Shown here: piece after piece, positions 7,957 to 16,085 of the stretch
How positions within the stretch are numbered: the first letter of the stretch is position 1
Layout: the number at the start of each line of letters is the position of its first letter
Notes under the pieces: model-generated
Databases searched by the model: none
Seen by the model: only the letters and a program-made list of their open reading frames with translations
What the model was told of the DNA's origin: nothing
Assembly (NCBI RefSeq): GCF_002995805.1
Contig: NZ_PVXL01000023.1
Coordinates: 1 to 64,000, forward strand
Reading direction: 5' to 3'
DNA from: Neomoorella stamsii
Lineage (GTDB): Bacteria > Bacillota > DSM-521 > Neomoorellales > Neomoorellaceae
Length of the DNA stretch: 64,000 nt
Translations under genes and position numbers: made by a program

Positions 7957-8502
7957 GTGAATGTGGTGAAAATTGGCGTTAGCGATTTAAAGGCCAGGCC
8001 GGGCGGCGAACTCGAATTTAAGGCCCAGGAAAAGTGGTCCTACTTAACCACGGCTACCGGTAGGATCCCTATCGTAGCACCGGTACGTGTTTCCTGTAAA
8101 GTAACCAATACCGGGAGGATACTGCTCGTTAAAGGGCAGGTAGCCACCACCCTGGAATTAACCTGTGATCGCTGCCTGGAAAAGTTCAGGTATTCCGTAG
8201 TGGCGTCTCTGGAAGAGGAATATGCCGGGGCGGCCGTAGGTCAAGCCGCTGTAGGGGAAAATGAGGAACCCGGTGAAGTGCGGCCCCTGGAAGGAGATTT
8301 TATCAACTTAAAGCCAGCGGTAGAAGAAGCCCTGATTCTGGCCCTGCCCATGAAATGGCTCTGCCGGGAAAGCTGCCGGGGGCTGTGTGCTAGTTGCGGC
8401 CAGAATTTAAATGAGGGGCAATGCCAGTGCGATACTCGGCCAGTTGACCCGCGCCTGGCTGCATTGGAAGAATTGCTACGCAAAAGGGAAGGAGAGAACT
8501 AG
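7957..8502 (+). CDS. DUF177 (YceD-like) protein
   Basis: A 181-residue YceD/DUF177 protein. It has the CDRC pair near residue 70 and a second cysteine cluster (CRESCRGLCASCG, then CQC) near 130-150, probably a zinc site. YceD proteins sit next to rpmF in most bacteria and are linked to 23S rRNA accumulation. Here rpmF follows after one base. GTG 7957 has no Shine-Dalgarno sequence but coincides with the predicted transcript start. GTG 7966 is an alternative. Confidence 0.85.
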   Translation: MNVVKIGVSDLKARPGGELEFKAQEKWSYLTTATGRIPIVAPVRVSCKVTNTGRILLVKGQVATTLELTCDRCLEKFRYSVVASLEEEYAGAAVGQAAVGENEEPGEVRPLEGDFINLKPAVEEALILALPMKWLCRESCRGLCASCGQNLNEGQCQCDTRPVDPRLAALEELLRKREGEN

Positions 8503-8503
8503 C

Positions 8504-8689
8504 TTGGGAGTACCGAAAAGAAGAGTTTCCAAGGCCCGGAAAAATAAACGCCGTTCCATCTGGAGCCAGATGGCACCCCCCTCCCTGGTGGAATGTCCCC
8601 AGTGCCACCAGTTAAAGCTCAACCACCGGGTCTGCCCCAAGTGCGGTTACTACAAGGGGCGGGAAGTAATCAAAGTAGCAGAGTCATAA
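8504..8689 (+). CDS. rpmF: Ribosomal protein L32
   Basis: A 61-residue protein read from TTG 8504 with AAGGAGAG 8 bases upstream. It has the basic L32 start (GVPKRRVSKARKNKRRS) and a four-cysteine zinc ribbon (CPQC near residue 34 and CPKCGYY near 47). It is a 50S subunit component. It lies 1 base after the DUF177 gene and is followed by a terminator, closing this transcription unit. Confidence 0.97.
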   Translation: MGVPKRRVSKARKNKRRSIWSQMAPPSLVECPQCHQLKLNHRVCPKCGYYKGREVIKVAES

Positions 8690-8706
8690 ATATGCTTTAA
8701 TGGCAG

Positions 8707-8733
8707 CCGGCAATTATTGCCGGTTATTTTTTA
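8707..8733 (+). terminator. Terminator after rpmF
   Basis: CCGGCAA-TTA-TTGCCGG (8707-8723) is a perfect 7-bp stem followed by TTATTTTTT. Confidence 0.85.
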
Positions 8734-8734
8734 C

Positions 8735-8763
8735 TTGCATAAATCTACCATGACCATTATACT
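8735..8763 (+). promoter_or_regulatory. Promoter of the fapR-fab operon
   Basis: TTGCAT (8735-8740), 17 bases, TATACT (8758-8763). It follows the rpmF terminator and precedes fapR by about 45 bases. Confidence 0.65.
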
Positions 8764-8787
8764 ATAACTATGGCCTGGTAATATTAT

Positions 8788-8803
8788 TTGGTACCAGGTA
8801 TGA
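8788..8803 (+). promoter_or_regulatory. FapR-operator-like sequence
   Basis: TTGGTACCAGGTATGA resembles the known FapR operator core (TTAGTACC...GTACTAA type), with mismatches in the right arm. It lies just downstream of the fapR promoter, where FapR autoregulation by a malonyl-CoA-released repressor would be expected. Confidence 0.4.
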
Positions 8804-8804
8804 G

Positions 8805-9395
8805 GTGAGATTTTTGGTAGGCCGGAAAGGCAACAAGGAAGAGCGCCAGGAGGCCCTGCGCCGCTACCTGCGCAACAACCCCTTTGCCACCGATGAAGAG
8901 CTGGCGGAAAAATTTAAAGTCAGCGTACCAACCATACGCCTGGACCGCCTGGCTCTGGGGATCCCTGAGGTGCGGGAGCGCATCATGGCCATGGCCCGGG
9001 AAGCCAGGTCGCGGATGCGGGGGGTAACGGCGGAAGAACTGATGGGCGAACTGGTTGAGCTGCAGCCAGGAGTGATGGGCATTTCCATCCTGGAGGTCAC
9101 TCCCCAGATGCTGGTCCAGCCGGCCGGCGTTGCCCGTGGCCATTATCTTTTTGCCCAGGCCCATTCCCTGGCCCTGGCAACTGTTGGCGCCGAGGTCGTC
9201 CTAACCAGCAGCGCCCGGGTGCGCTACCGGCGGCCTGTTTATGCCGGCGAGCGGGTTATTGCCAGGGCCATGGTCAAGGTTAACAAGGATTCTACCTGCC
9301 TGGTATCAGTTCATTCCCAGGTTAACGGGGAGATCGTCTTTAAAGGCCAGTTTATAATCATAACACCGGACAATATAAAAGGGAGCCAGCAGTAG
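8805..9395 (+). CDS. fapR: Fatty acid and phospholipid biosynthesis regulator FapR
   Basis: About 196 residues. Residues 10-60 form a DeoR-like helix-turn-helix (EELAEKFKVSVPTIRLDR). The C-terminal part is a hot-dog fold with VRYRRPVYAGERVIARAMV, the malonyl-CoA-sensing domain. FapR represses fab genes and lets go when malonyl-CoA rises. It is the first gene of the cluster plsX-fabH-fabK-fabD-fabG-acpP-fabF, as expected for this family. The start may be GTG 8805 or TTG 8814; GAGGTGA lies 5 bases before the latter. Confidence 0.93.
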   Translation: MRFLVGRKGNKEERQEALRRYLRNNPFATDEELAEKFKVSVPTIRLDRLALGIPEVRERIMAMAREARSRMRGVTAEELMGELVELQPGVMGISILEVTPQMLVQPAGVARGHYLFAQAHSLALATVGAEVVLTSSARVRYRRPVYAGERVIARAMVKVNKDSTCLVSVHSQVNGEIVFKGQFIIITPDNIKGSQQ

Positions 9396-9450
9396 GCTCC
9401 GATAACTGCTACCTCTCACCTCTTACTTCTATTTACGGAGGCGGGACTGA

Positions 9451-10470
9451 TTGCAAATAGCTGTTGATGCCATGGGGGGCGATCACGCTCCCGGGGAAAT
9501 TGTCCGGGGAGCGGTGGCCGCCGCCAGGGAAAAGATAGCCGGTATTATCCTGGTAGGAGATAAAAGGCGGCTGGAACCAGAACTTAAGCCCTTACATCCC
9601 CCTGCCAGTTTAGAAATTGTCCATACCGAACAGGTTGTGGAGATGGATGAACAGCCGGCCCTGGCGTTGAGGCGCAAGCGGGAAGCGTCAATAATCGTTG
9701 CCACCCGCCTGGTCAAGGAAGGGCGGGCGGCAGCCGTTGTTTCAGCTGGTAGTACCGGGGCCCAGATGGCAGCAGCTCTCCTGATTTTAGGCCGCAGCGG
9801 CAAAATCCAGCGACCAGCCATTGCCACCATTATCCCTACCCTTAAAGGGCCAAAGCTTTTACTCGATGCCGGGGCCAATGTCGATTGCCGGCCCGAACAC
9901 CTCTATGAATTTGCTTTAATGGGCAATCTTTATGCCGCCAGGGTAATGGGTATCCGTGAGCCCCGGGTGGGATTGCTCAATATCGGTACCGAGGCCTGCA
10001 AGGGAAATGAACAGACCCTGGGGGCCTATAACCTGTTAAAGGGATCGCCCTTAAACTTTACTGGCAATATCGAAGGCCGGGATATTTTAGCCGGCGATAC
10101 GGATGTCATCGTCTGTGACGGGTTTGTGGGTAACGTCCTGTTGAAATTTGGTGAGGGTATGGCCCAGGCCCTCTTTACCATGATCGGGCGGGAAATTAAA
10201 AACAGCTTCCGGGCCAGGCTCGGTGCCGCTCTGGTGTTACCCACTTTACGGGGCTTGAAGAAACAGGTGGATTATACCGAATACGGCGGCGCCCCCCTCC
10301 TGGGTGTCCAGGGCATCAGCATCATCTGCCACGGCAGTTCTAACGCCCGGGCCATAAAAAATGCCATCAAGGTGGCCGCCCGCTGTGTCGAGCAGGGACT
10401 GGTAACAGGTTTGGGGCAGTTGCCGGGAGTCAACGGTGAAGGGGAGGTAGTTAAATGCCAGCCCCATTAA
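9451..10470 (+). CDS. plsX: Phosphate acyltransferase PlsX
   Basis: A 339-residue PlsX. It starts with TTG after GGAGGCGGG and shows the N-terminal IAVDAMGGDHAPGEIVRGA, then SAGSTGAQMAAALL near residue 100 and LLDAGANVDCRPEHL near 135. It forms acyl phosphate from acyl-ACP for glycerolipid synthesis by PlsY. It overlaps fabH by 16 bases, so the two are coupled. It lies directly after fapR, the order seen in Gram-positive fab operons. Confidence 0.97.
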   Translation: MQIAVDAMGGDHAPGEIVRGAVAAAREKIAGIILVGDKRRLEPELKPLHPPASLEIVHTEQVVEMDEQPALALRRKREASIIVATRLVKEGRAAAVVSAGSTGAQMAAALLILGRSGKIQRPAIATIIPTLKGPKLLLDAGANVDCRPEHLYEFALMGNLYAARVMGIREPRVGLLNIGTEACKGNEQTLGAYNLLKGSPLNFTGNIEGRDILAGDTDVIVCDGFVGNVLLKFGEGMAQALFTMIGREIKNSFRARLGAALVLPTLRGLKKQVDYTEYGGAPLLGVQGISIICHGSSNARAIKNAIKVAARCVEQGLVTGLGQLPGVNGEGEVVKCQPH

Positions 10471-11471
10471 AGCCGGTCGGGATTGTCGGGACGGGGTCCT
10501 GCCTGCCGGAACGCGTCCTGACCAATGCTGAGCTGGAGCAAATGGTAGATACCAGCGATGAATGGATTCGCACCCGGACCGGTATCCGGGAACGCCGGAT
10601 AGCAAGTCACGATACGGCTGCCTCTGACCTGGCCGTCCCGGCAGCAGTAAAGGCCTTGAAAATGGCCGGGCTCCCGGCAGAGGCCGTGGATTTAATCATC
10701 GTGGCTACCGTAACCCCGGATACCCTTTTCCCGGCTACGGCCTGCCTGGTCCAGGAGCGCCTGGGAGCCAGGGGCGCCGCCGCCTTTGACCTTTCAGCCG
10801 GCTGCAGTGGTTTTATCTACGCCCTGGCAGTCGCCAGCCAGTTTATAGCTACCGGGGTTTACCAGACGGCCCTGGTGATCGGTGTCGAGATCCTGAGTAA
10901 GATTATCAACTGGCGGGACCGTAATACCTGCGTCCTCTTTGGGGACGGGGCCGGAGCCGTCGTTCTCCAGGCCGTGCTGCCAGGGGAAGGGCTCCTGGGC
11001 CTGCACCTAGGGGCCGACGGCAGCGGTGGTAACCTCCTCAGTATTCCGGCCGGGGGATCGCGCCTACCGGCAAGTCCCAGTACCGTCCAGAGCCAGCTGC
11101 ATACTATCCATATGAACGGCGCGGAGGTTTTTAAATTTGCCGTGCGGGTCATGGGAGAAGCTTCTCTGAAGGCCCTGAAGCAGGCGGGTTTAAAGAAAGA
11201 AGACGTGGACTTTTTAATCCCCCACCAGGCCAACATCCGCATTATCGAAGCGGCTACCAAACGCCTGGGCCTGGTACCGGAAAAGGTTTACGTTAATCTC
11301 GACCGCTATGGTAATATGTCCAGCGCTTCCATCCCGGTGGCCCTGGATGAAGCTTACCGGGAAGGCAGGTTACGGTATGGCGATAAAATTGTCCTGGTGG
11401 CCTTTGGCGCCGGGCTGACCTGGGGGGCCGCCGTCTTAAGCTGGAGCCTGGCAACCCCGGAAAGGAGTTGA
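10455..11471 (+). CDS. fabH: 3-oxoacyl-ACP synthase III
   Basis: A 338-residue KAS III. The catalytic triad is visible: cysteine in DLSAGCSGFIYAL (near residue 113), histidine in LIPHQANIRI (near 255) and asparagine in DRYGNMSSASIP (near 285). It condenses acetyl-CoA or a branched acyl-CoA with malonyl-ACP to start fatty acid synthesis. It starts inside the end of plsX behind GGGGAGGT, and its stop overlaps the ribosome site of fabK. Confidence 0.97.
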   Translation: MPAPLKPVGIVGTGSCLPERVLTNAELEQMVDTSDEWIRTRTGIRERRIASHDTAASDLAVPAAVKALKMAGLPAEAVDLIIVATVTPDTLFPATACLVQERLGARGAAAFDLSAGCSGFIYALAVASQFIATGVYQTALVIGVEILSKIINWRDRNTCVLFGDGAGAVVLQAVLPGEGLLGLHLGADGSGGNLLSIPAGGSRLPASPSTVQSQLHTIHMNGAEVFKFAVRVMGEASLKALKQAGLKKEDVDFLIPHQANIRIIEAATKRLGLVPEKVYVNLDRYGNMSSASIPVALDEAYREGRLRYGDKIVLVAFGAGLTWGAAVLSWSLATPERS

Positions 11472-11476
11472 GTTTT

Positions 11477-12418
11477 ATGCTGCGGACACCCCTTTGCGAT
11501 CTCCTGGGGATTACCTATCCCATTATCCAGGGTGGCATGGCCTGGGTGGCTACCGGCGAACTGGCGGCAGCCGTATCTAAAGCCGGGGGGTTAGGGATTA
11601 TCGGTGCCGGCAATGCGCCGCCGGAAACAGTGCGCCAGGAGATTCACAAGGTCCGGGAACGGACAGACAACCCCTTTGGTGTTAATATTTACTATATGTC
11701 GCCCTATGTGGAAGAGCTGATTGATCTGGTCTGCGCCGAAAAAGTGCCTGTGGTTACTACCGGCGCCGGCAATCCCGGCAAACACCTGCCCAAATTAAAG
11801 GCCGCCGGCGTCAAGGTAATCCCGGTAGTAGCTTCAGTGGCCCTGGCTAAAAGGCTGGAACGGCTGGGGGTTGATGCCCTGGTAGCCGAAGGCATGGAGT
11901 GCGGCGGCCATATTGGTGAAATCGCCACCATGCCCCTGGTGCCTCAAATTGTTGACGCCGTACATATTCCCGTGATTGCCGCGGGGGGGATTGCCGACGG
12001 TCGCGGCCTGGCAGCGGTTCTGGCCCTGGGTGCTGCCGGCGTGCAGATGGGGACACGCTTTATCTGTGCCGAGGAGTGTACCGTCCATCCCAATTATAAA
12101 GAGGCTATCTTAAAGGCCGGGGACAGGGACGCCGTCGTTACCGGTATGCCGGGGCACTATGTCCGGGTGCTGAAAAATAAATTAACCCGGCAGTTTGAAG
12201 AGCTGGCCGCCCGGGGTGCTTCCTGGGAAGAGATGGATCGGCTGGGTACCGGCAAGCTCCGGGCCGCAGTAGTGGAAGGAGATGTGGAGTACGGTTCCCT
12301 CATGGCCGGCCAGAGCGCGGCCCTGGTGCGAGAAATCAAGCCGGCGGCTGCGATTATCGAAGAAATAATGGCTGAAGCAGAAGCGATCATCTCCCGCCTT
12401 GGCAAGCTGGTGAGGTAA
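11477..12418 (+). CDS. fabK: Enoyl-ACP reductase II (FMN-dependent)
   Basis: A 313-residue nitronate monooxygenase-like flavoprotein. It has YPIIQGGMAWVA at the start, GIIGAGNAP near 45, AEGMECGGHIG near 140 (catalytic histidine region) and VIAAGGIADGRG plus GAAGVQMGTRF for FMN phosphate binding. It reduces enoyl-ACP in the elongation cycle in place of FabI. ATG 11477 is chosen because AAAGGAG ends 9 bases upstream; a TTG at 11468 inside the fabH stop is less likely. A 357-base gap with a structured element follows. Confidence 0.93.
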   Translation: MLRTPLCDLLGITYPIIQGGMAWVATGELAAAVSKAGGLGIIGAGNAPPETVRQEIHKVRERTDNPFGVNIYYMSPYVEELIDLVCAEKVPVVTTGAGNPGKHLPKLKAAGVKVIPVVASVALAKRLERLGVDALVAEGMECGGHIGEIATMPLVPQIVDAVHIPVIAAGGIADGRGLAAVLALGAAGVQMGTRFICAEECTVHPNYKEAILKAGDRDAVVTGMPGHYVRVLKNKLTRQFEELAARGASWEEMDRLGTGKLRAAVVEGDVEYGSLMAGQSAALVREIKPAAAIIEEIMAEAEAIISRLGKLVR

Positions 12419-12464
12419 AAATATCTGTGGAACAGCCCATGGCGACGAGACATTACTAGCGAGG

Positions 12465-12750
12465 GCATGAAAATGCGTGGCTGGCATTTGTCGGAAGCGA
12501 GCGAGCTTCTACCGAGTGGCGAAGCGGCCCAGGCGAAGTCGAGGAGCGAGGGCGGGGCCGAGGACAGGATGTCCGAGGCCGGCCTCTGAGGTAAGGATGC
12601 CGAATAGGCCGCCCAGCACTCACAGTAACCAAGTTACAGCAACCAATTCTTCGGTTTATGCAGGCGCACTGCCTTTGGAGGTACCTGAGTTTAGTGAGTG
12701 CTGGGCGCTCCACAAGGGCCAGGGAGCGAGCGCGATAATGCCAGCCTGCG
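12465..12750 (+). mobile_element. Structured insertion between fabK and fabD (MITE-like element or ncRNA)
   Basis: No gene is visible here. The piece starts with GCAT-GAAA-ATGC (12465-12476). It is bounded by a perfect 10-bp inverted repeat (12479-12488 and 12737-12746) with TGCG on both outer sides. Inside are a hairpin at 12491-12515, a stem GGCC-GA-GGACA-GGA-TGTCC-GA-GGCC (12556-12580) with a symmetric GA/GA internal loop, a perfect 14-bp long-range pair (12610-12623 and 12694-12707) enclosing smaller hairpins, and a 6-bp hairpin at 12706-12728. This layering argues for a folded RNA or a miniature element of RNA origin. A possible relation to transposon-associated RNAs could not be tested. 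Confidence 0.6.
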
Positions 12751-12777
12751 ATAGAGTTACTTTTGGAGGAATTCCTT

Positions 12778-13716
12778 ATGTCAGGCATAGTCTTTGTCTT
12801 CCCCGGCCAGGGGTCCCAGTATGTAGGTATGGGCCAGGAGCTGGCCGGCCGGTATCCTGAGGCAGCTGCCGTCTTTCAAGAAGCTGAAGCCGCTCTGGGG
12901 TGGCCGGTGGATAAGCTCTGCTTTACAGGGCCGGCGGAAGAACTCACCCGGACGGAAAACACCCAGCCGGCAGTGCTGACGGTAAGCATTGCCTGCTTCC
13001 GCGTCCTGGCGGCCCACGGGGTCAGGCCCGGGGCAGTAGCCGGCCACAGCCTGGGGGAGTACAGCGCCCTGGTGGCTACCGGCAGCCTTACCTTTAGCGA
13101 GGCAGTCAAACTGGTGGCCAAACGCGCGCAGCTCATGGCCACGGCTGTACCGGCAGGCCAGGGCGGCATGGTGGCCGTGCTGGGCCTGGAGGCAGAAAAA
13201 GTAGCCGCCCTCTGCCGGCAGGTAAAGGAAGGTATAGCTGAGGCGGCGAACTTCAACGCCCCGGGCCAGGTGGTCGTTGCCGGTGACCGGGAGGGGCTGG
13301 CGGCCCTATCTTCCCTGGCTAAAGCAGCAGGAGCTAAAAGGGTAGTGCCCCTCCAGGTGAGCGGTCCCTTCCATTCCAGCCTGATGGCGCCGGCGGCACG
13401 GGAACTGGCCCGGGTTTTAGAAGAGGTTCCCGTGGCCGATCCCCAGGTGCCACTGGTAACCAATGTCACGGCTGGCTATGTCTACACGGCGGCGCAGGTC
13501 AGGGAGAATCTGATTAAGCAGGTAGCCAGCCCGGTGCGCTGGGAAGAGAGCATCCGCCGCCTGCTGGCCGACGGTTACCGCACATTCATCGAAGTAGGAC
13601 CGGGCGATGTTTTAAGCGGGCTCATCAGGCGCATTGACCGCCAGGCAACCATCAGCCAGGCAGAAAATATCCAGACGCTGGGAAAAACCCTTGCTTTACT
13701 TCAGGAGGCTAAATAA
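12778..13716 (+). CDS. fabD: Malonyl CoA-ACP transacylase
   Basis: A 312-residue malonyltransferase. FVFPGQGSQYVGMGQEL opens the protein, the nucleophile serine lies in VAGHSLGEYSALVA near residue 90, and the catalytic histidine in VSGPFHSSLMAPA near 200. It loads malonyl groups from CoA onto ACP. ATG 12778 has TGGAGG 8 bases upstream; the frame is open from a TTG at 12763 inside that site. Unlike its neighbours it is separated from the preceding gene by 359 bases. Confidence 0.97.
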   Translation: MSGIVFVFPGQGSQYVGMGQELAGRYPEAAAVFQEAEAALGWPVDKLCFTGPAEELTRTENTQPAVLTVSIACFRVLAAHGVRPGAVAGHSLGEYSALVATGSLTFSEAVKLVAKRAQLMATAVPAGQGGMVAVLGLEAEKVAALCRQVKEGIAEAANFNAPGQVVVAGDREGLAALSSLAKAAGAKRVVPLQVSGPFHSSLMAPAARELARVLEEVPVADPQVPLVTNVTAGYVYTAAQVRENLIKQVASPVRWEESIRRLLADGYRTFIEVGPGDVLSGLIRRIDRQATISQAENIQTLGKTLALLQEAK

Positions 13717-13717
13717 A

Positions 13718-14467
13718 ATGGAATTGCAAGGCCAGGTAGCAGTTGTCACCGGGGCTTCCCGGGGGATAGGCCGGGCCACGGCCCTGGAACTCGCCCGGGC
13801 CGGTGCCAGGGTAGTGGTCAATTATGCCCGCCAGGCGGAGGCGGCGGCGGAGGTAGTGGCCGCCATCCAGGATGGCGGTGGCCAGGCCGTAGCCGTTGCT
13901 GCCGATGTGGGCGATTATGAGGCGGCCAGGAATTTAATCCAGGCAGCCCTGGATCATTTCGGCCGGCTGGATATCCTGGTCAACAATGCCGGTATAGCCC
14001 GGGATAACCTGGCGGCTCGCTTGAAACCGGAAGACTGGGCTGCCGTTCTCCAGACCAACCTGACCGGCGTTTTCAATTGCTGCCAGGCCGCCTTAAAGCC
14101 CATGCTCCGCCAGCACCAGGGACGGATAATCAACCTGACCTCTGTGGTTGGCCTGCGCGGTAATGCTGGCCAGGTAAATTATGCCGCAGCCAAGGCCGGG
14201 GTCATAGGTTTTACCAAAGCCCTGGCTAAAGAGGTGGCCTCGCGTGGCATCCTGGTTAATGCCGTCGCCCCGGGTTTTATCACTACGGAAATGACGGCGG
14301 CTTTAAATGAGGTGGCCCGGGAAGAATTTTACCGCCATATCCCCCTGGGACGCCCCGGCAAGCCGGAGGAAGTAGCCGAAGTTATTCTTTTCCTGGCTTC
14401 GCCAGCGGCCAGGTATATTACCGGCCAGGTGCTAACTGTTGATGGGGGCCTGACCCTGGCCCTGTAA
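13718..14467 (+). CDS. fabG: 3-oxoacyl-ACP reductase
   Basis: A 249-residue short-chain dehydrogenase. It has the NADPH site VTGASRGIGRATALELARAG, the NNAG motif, and the catalytic serine, tyrosine and lysine in LTSVVGLRGNAGQVNYAAAKAG. The C-terminal TGQVLTVDGG is typical of FabG. It reduces 3-oxoacyl-ACP. ATG 13718 follows CAGGAGG by 8 bases and starts one base after the fabD stop. The frame is open further upstream inside fabD, but that part is not homologous. Confidence 0.96.
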   Translation: MELQGQVAVVTGASRGIGRATALELARAGARVVVNYARQAEAAAEVVAAIQDGGGQAVAVAADVGDYEAARNLIQAALDHFGRLDILVNNAGIARDNLAARLKPEDWAAVLQTNLTGVFNCCQAALKPMLRQHQGRIINLTSVVGLRGNAGQVNYAAAKAGVIGFTKALAKEVASRGILVNAVAPGFITTEMTAALNEVAREEFYRHIPLGRPGKPEEVAEVILFLASPAARYITGQVLTVDGGLTLAL

Positions 14468-14498
14468 GCCGGTTTAACAAGGGAAGGAGGTGAGGTCA

Positions 14499-14732
14499 GT
14501 GGAGGTTTTCGAAAAGATCAGGGCAATTGTAGCCGAACAACTCGGGGTCGAGGAAGACGAAATTACCATGGAAACTTCCTTTGAAGATCTAAATGCCGAT
14601 TCCCTGGATATCGTGGAACTTATCATGGCCCTGGAAGAGGAATTTGACCTGGAAATTCCCGACGAGGATGCAGAAAAGCTGACGACAGTAGGGGCCGCGG
14701 TGGCCTATATTAAAGAACATACCGGCAAATAA
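14499..14732 (+). CDS. acpP: Acyl carrier protein
   Basis: A 77-residue, strongly acidic protein with [18 protein letters not shown]; the serine of DSL (near residue 37) carries the phosphopantetheine arm. It carries the growing acyl chain. GTG 14499 has AAGGAGG 9 bases upstream; the in-frame GTG at 14490 touches that site and is rejected. It is followed by a 12-bp hairpin before fabF. Confidence 0.97.
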   Translation: MEVFEKIRAIVAEQLGVEEDEITMETSFEDLNADSLDIVELIMALEEEFDLEIPDEDAEKLTTVGAAVAYIKEHTGK

Positions 14733-14741
14733 AACAAGAAA

Positions 14742-14771
14742 GGGAAGTCCCGTGCTTTAACGGGACTTCCC
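14742..14771 (+). repeat. Intercistronic hairpin between acpP and fabF
   Basis: Arms 14742-14753 and 14760-14771 (GGGAAGTCCCGT and its complement) form a perfect 12-bp stem with a 6-base loop. No T run follows, so it is not a normal terminator. It could protect the 3' end of acpP mRNA or partly stop transcription, giving more ACP than FabF. Confidence 0.7.
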
Positions 14772-14790
14772 CTTAGAATGGGGGATAGCT

Positions 14791-16026
14791 TTGCAAAAGC
14801 GTGTCGTTATCACCGGCCTGGGAGCCATCTCCCCCGTGGGTACCGGTAAAGATAAATTCTGGCAGGCCTTAGTTGCGGGGCAGTCGGGCATTAGCCCCAT
14901 TACCCGCTTTGATGCCGGGGAAATGGCCGTCCGTTTTGCCGGTGAGGTAAAGGACTTTGACCCGGAAGCCTTCTTTGATCGCAAAGAAGCCCGGCGCATG
15001 GATCGTTTTACCCAGTATGCGGTAGCCGCAGCCCGCATGGCGGTAGAAGACGCAAAGCTCGATCTGGAAAAGGAGGACCGGGACCGGGTAGGGGTTATTT
15101 TTGCTACGGGTATTGGCGGCATGGAAACCTTTGAAGAACAAACCCGGGTTCTCCTGGAAAAAGGTCCCAACCGGGTCAGCCCCTTTTTTGTCCCCATGAT
15201 GATTGCCAATATGGCCGCCGGGCAAATCTCTATTAATTTAGGCGCCCGCGGGGTAAACTTTACGGTAGTCAATGCCTGCGCCTCGGGTGCCAACGCCATC
15301 GGCGAGGCCTTCCGCACCCTGCAGCGGGGCGACGCCGATGTAATTATCACCGGTGGCAGCGAGGCCAGTGTAACCCCCCTGACGGTGGCCGGCTTTGCGG
15401 CCATGAAGGCGCTCTCTACCCGCAATGAAGAGCCGGCAAAGGCCAGCCGCCCCTTTGACCGGGGCCGGGACGGCTTCGTCCTGGGCGAGGGGGCGGGGGT
15501 AATGGTCCTGGAAACCTTGGAACATGCTGCGGCGCGGGACGCCCGCATTTACGCGGAGGTGGCCGGCTATGGCTGCACGGCCGACGCCTATCACATTACG
15601 GCCCCGGCCCCCGATGGAGCGGCGGCCAGCCGGGCCATGGCCCTGGCCCTCCAGGATGCAGGTCTAAAGCCGGAGGATATTGATTACATCAATGCCCACG
15701 GTACTTCTACCGAGCTCAACGACCGCCAGGAGACCCTGGCCATTAAAAAAGTCTTTGGCGATCATGCCTACCGGCTGACCGTCAGTTCGACCAAGTCCAT
15801 GACCGGCCATCTCCTGGGAGCTGCCGGGGCCATTGAGCTGGTGGCAACGGCCCTGGCCGTGCACACCGGTGTCCTCCCGCCGACCATTAATTACGAAGAA
15901 CCCGATCCCGATTGCGACCTGGACTATGTGCCCAATGTGGCCCGGGAGCGCCAGGTCAGGGCGGCCATTTCCAATTCCTTTGGCTTCGGTGGTCATAACG
16001 TCGCCGTCGTGCTGCGCAAACTTTAG
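14791..16026 (+). CDS. fabF: 3-oxoacyl-ACP synthase II
   Basis: A 411-residue KAS II. It starts with TTG after GGGGGAT, begins [18 protein letters not shown], has the catalytic cysteine in [14 protein letters not shown] (near residue 164) and the two histidines in [12 protein letters not shown] and [13 protein letters not shown]. It elongates acyl-ACP with malonyl-ACP. It is the last fab gene here; rnc follows after about 60 bases. No fabZ or acetyl-CoA carboxylase genes are in this cluster. Confidence 0.97.
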   Translation: MQKRVVITGLGAISPVGTGKDKFWQALVAGQSGISPITRFDAGEMAVRFAGEVKDFDPEAFFDRKEARRMDRFTQYAVAAARMAVEDAKLDLEKEDRDRVGVIFATGIGGMETFEEQTRVLLEKGPNRVSPFFVPMMIANMAAGQISINLGARGVNFTVVNACASGANAIGEAFRTLQRGDADVIITGGSEASVTPLTVAGFAAMKALSTRNEEPAKASRPFDRGRDGFVLGEGAGVMVLETLEHAAARDARIYAEVAGYGCTADAYHITAPAPDGAAASRAMALALQDAGLKPEDIDYINAHGTSTELNDRQETLAIKKVFGDHAYRLTVSSTKSMTGHLLGAAGAIELVATALAVHTGVLPPTINYEEPDPDCDLDYVPNVARERQVRAAISNSFGFGGHNVAVVLRKL

Positions 16027-16085
16027 CAATGGTGGCCCCCATAGTGTCTGGGCGATGGTTTTTGTGAATAAGGCAGGGTAAAAAA

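Noticed and set aside
14757-15548. 263-codon minus-strand frame opposite fabF
   Set aside because: fabF is certain from its catalytic motifs; the antisense frame has no independent support.
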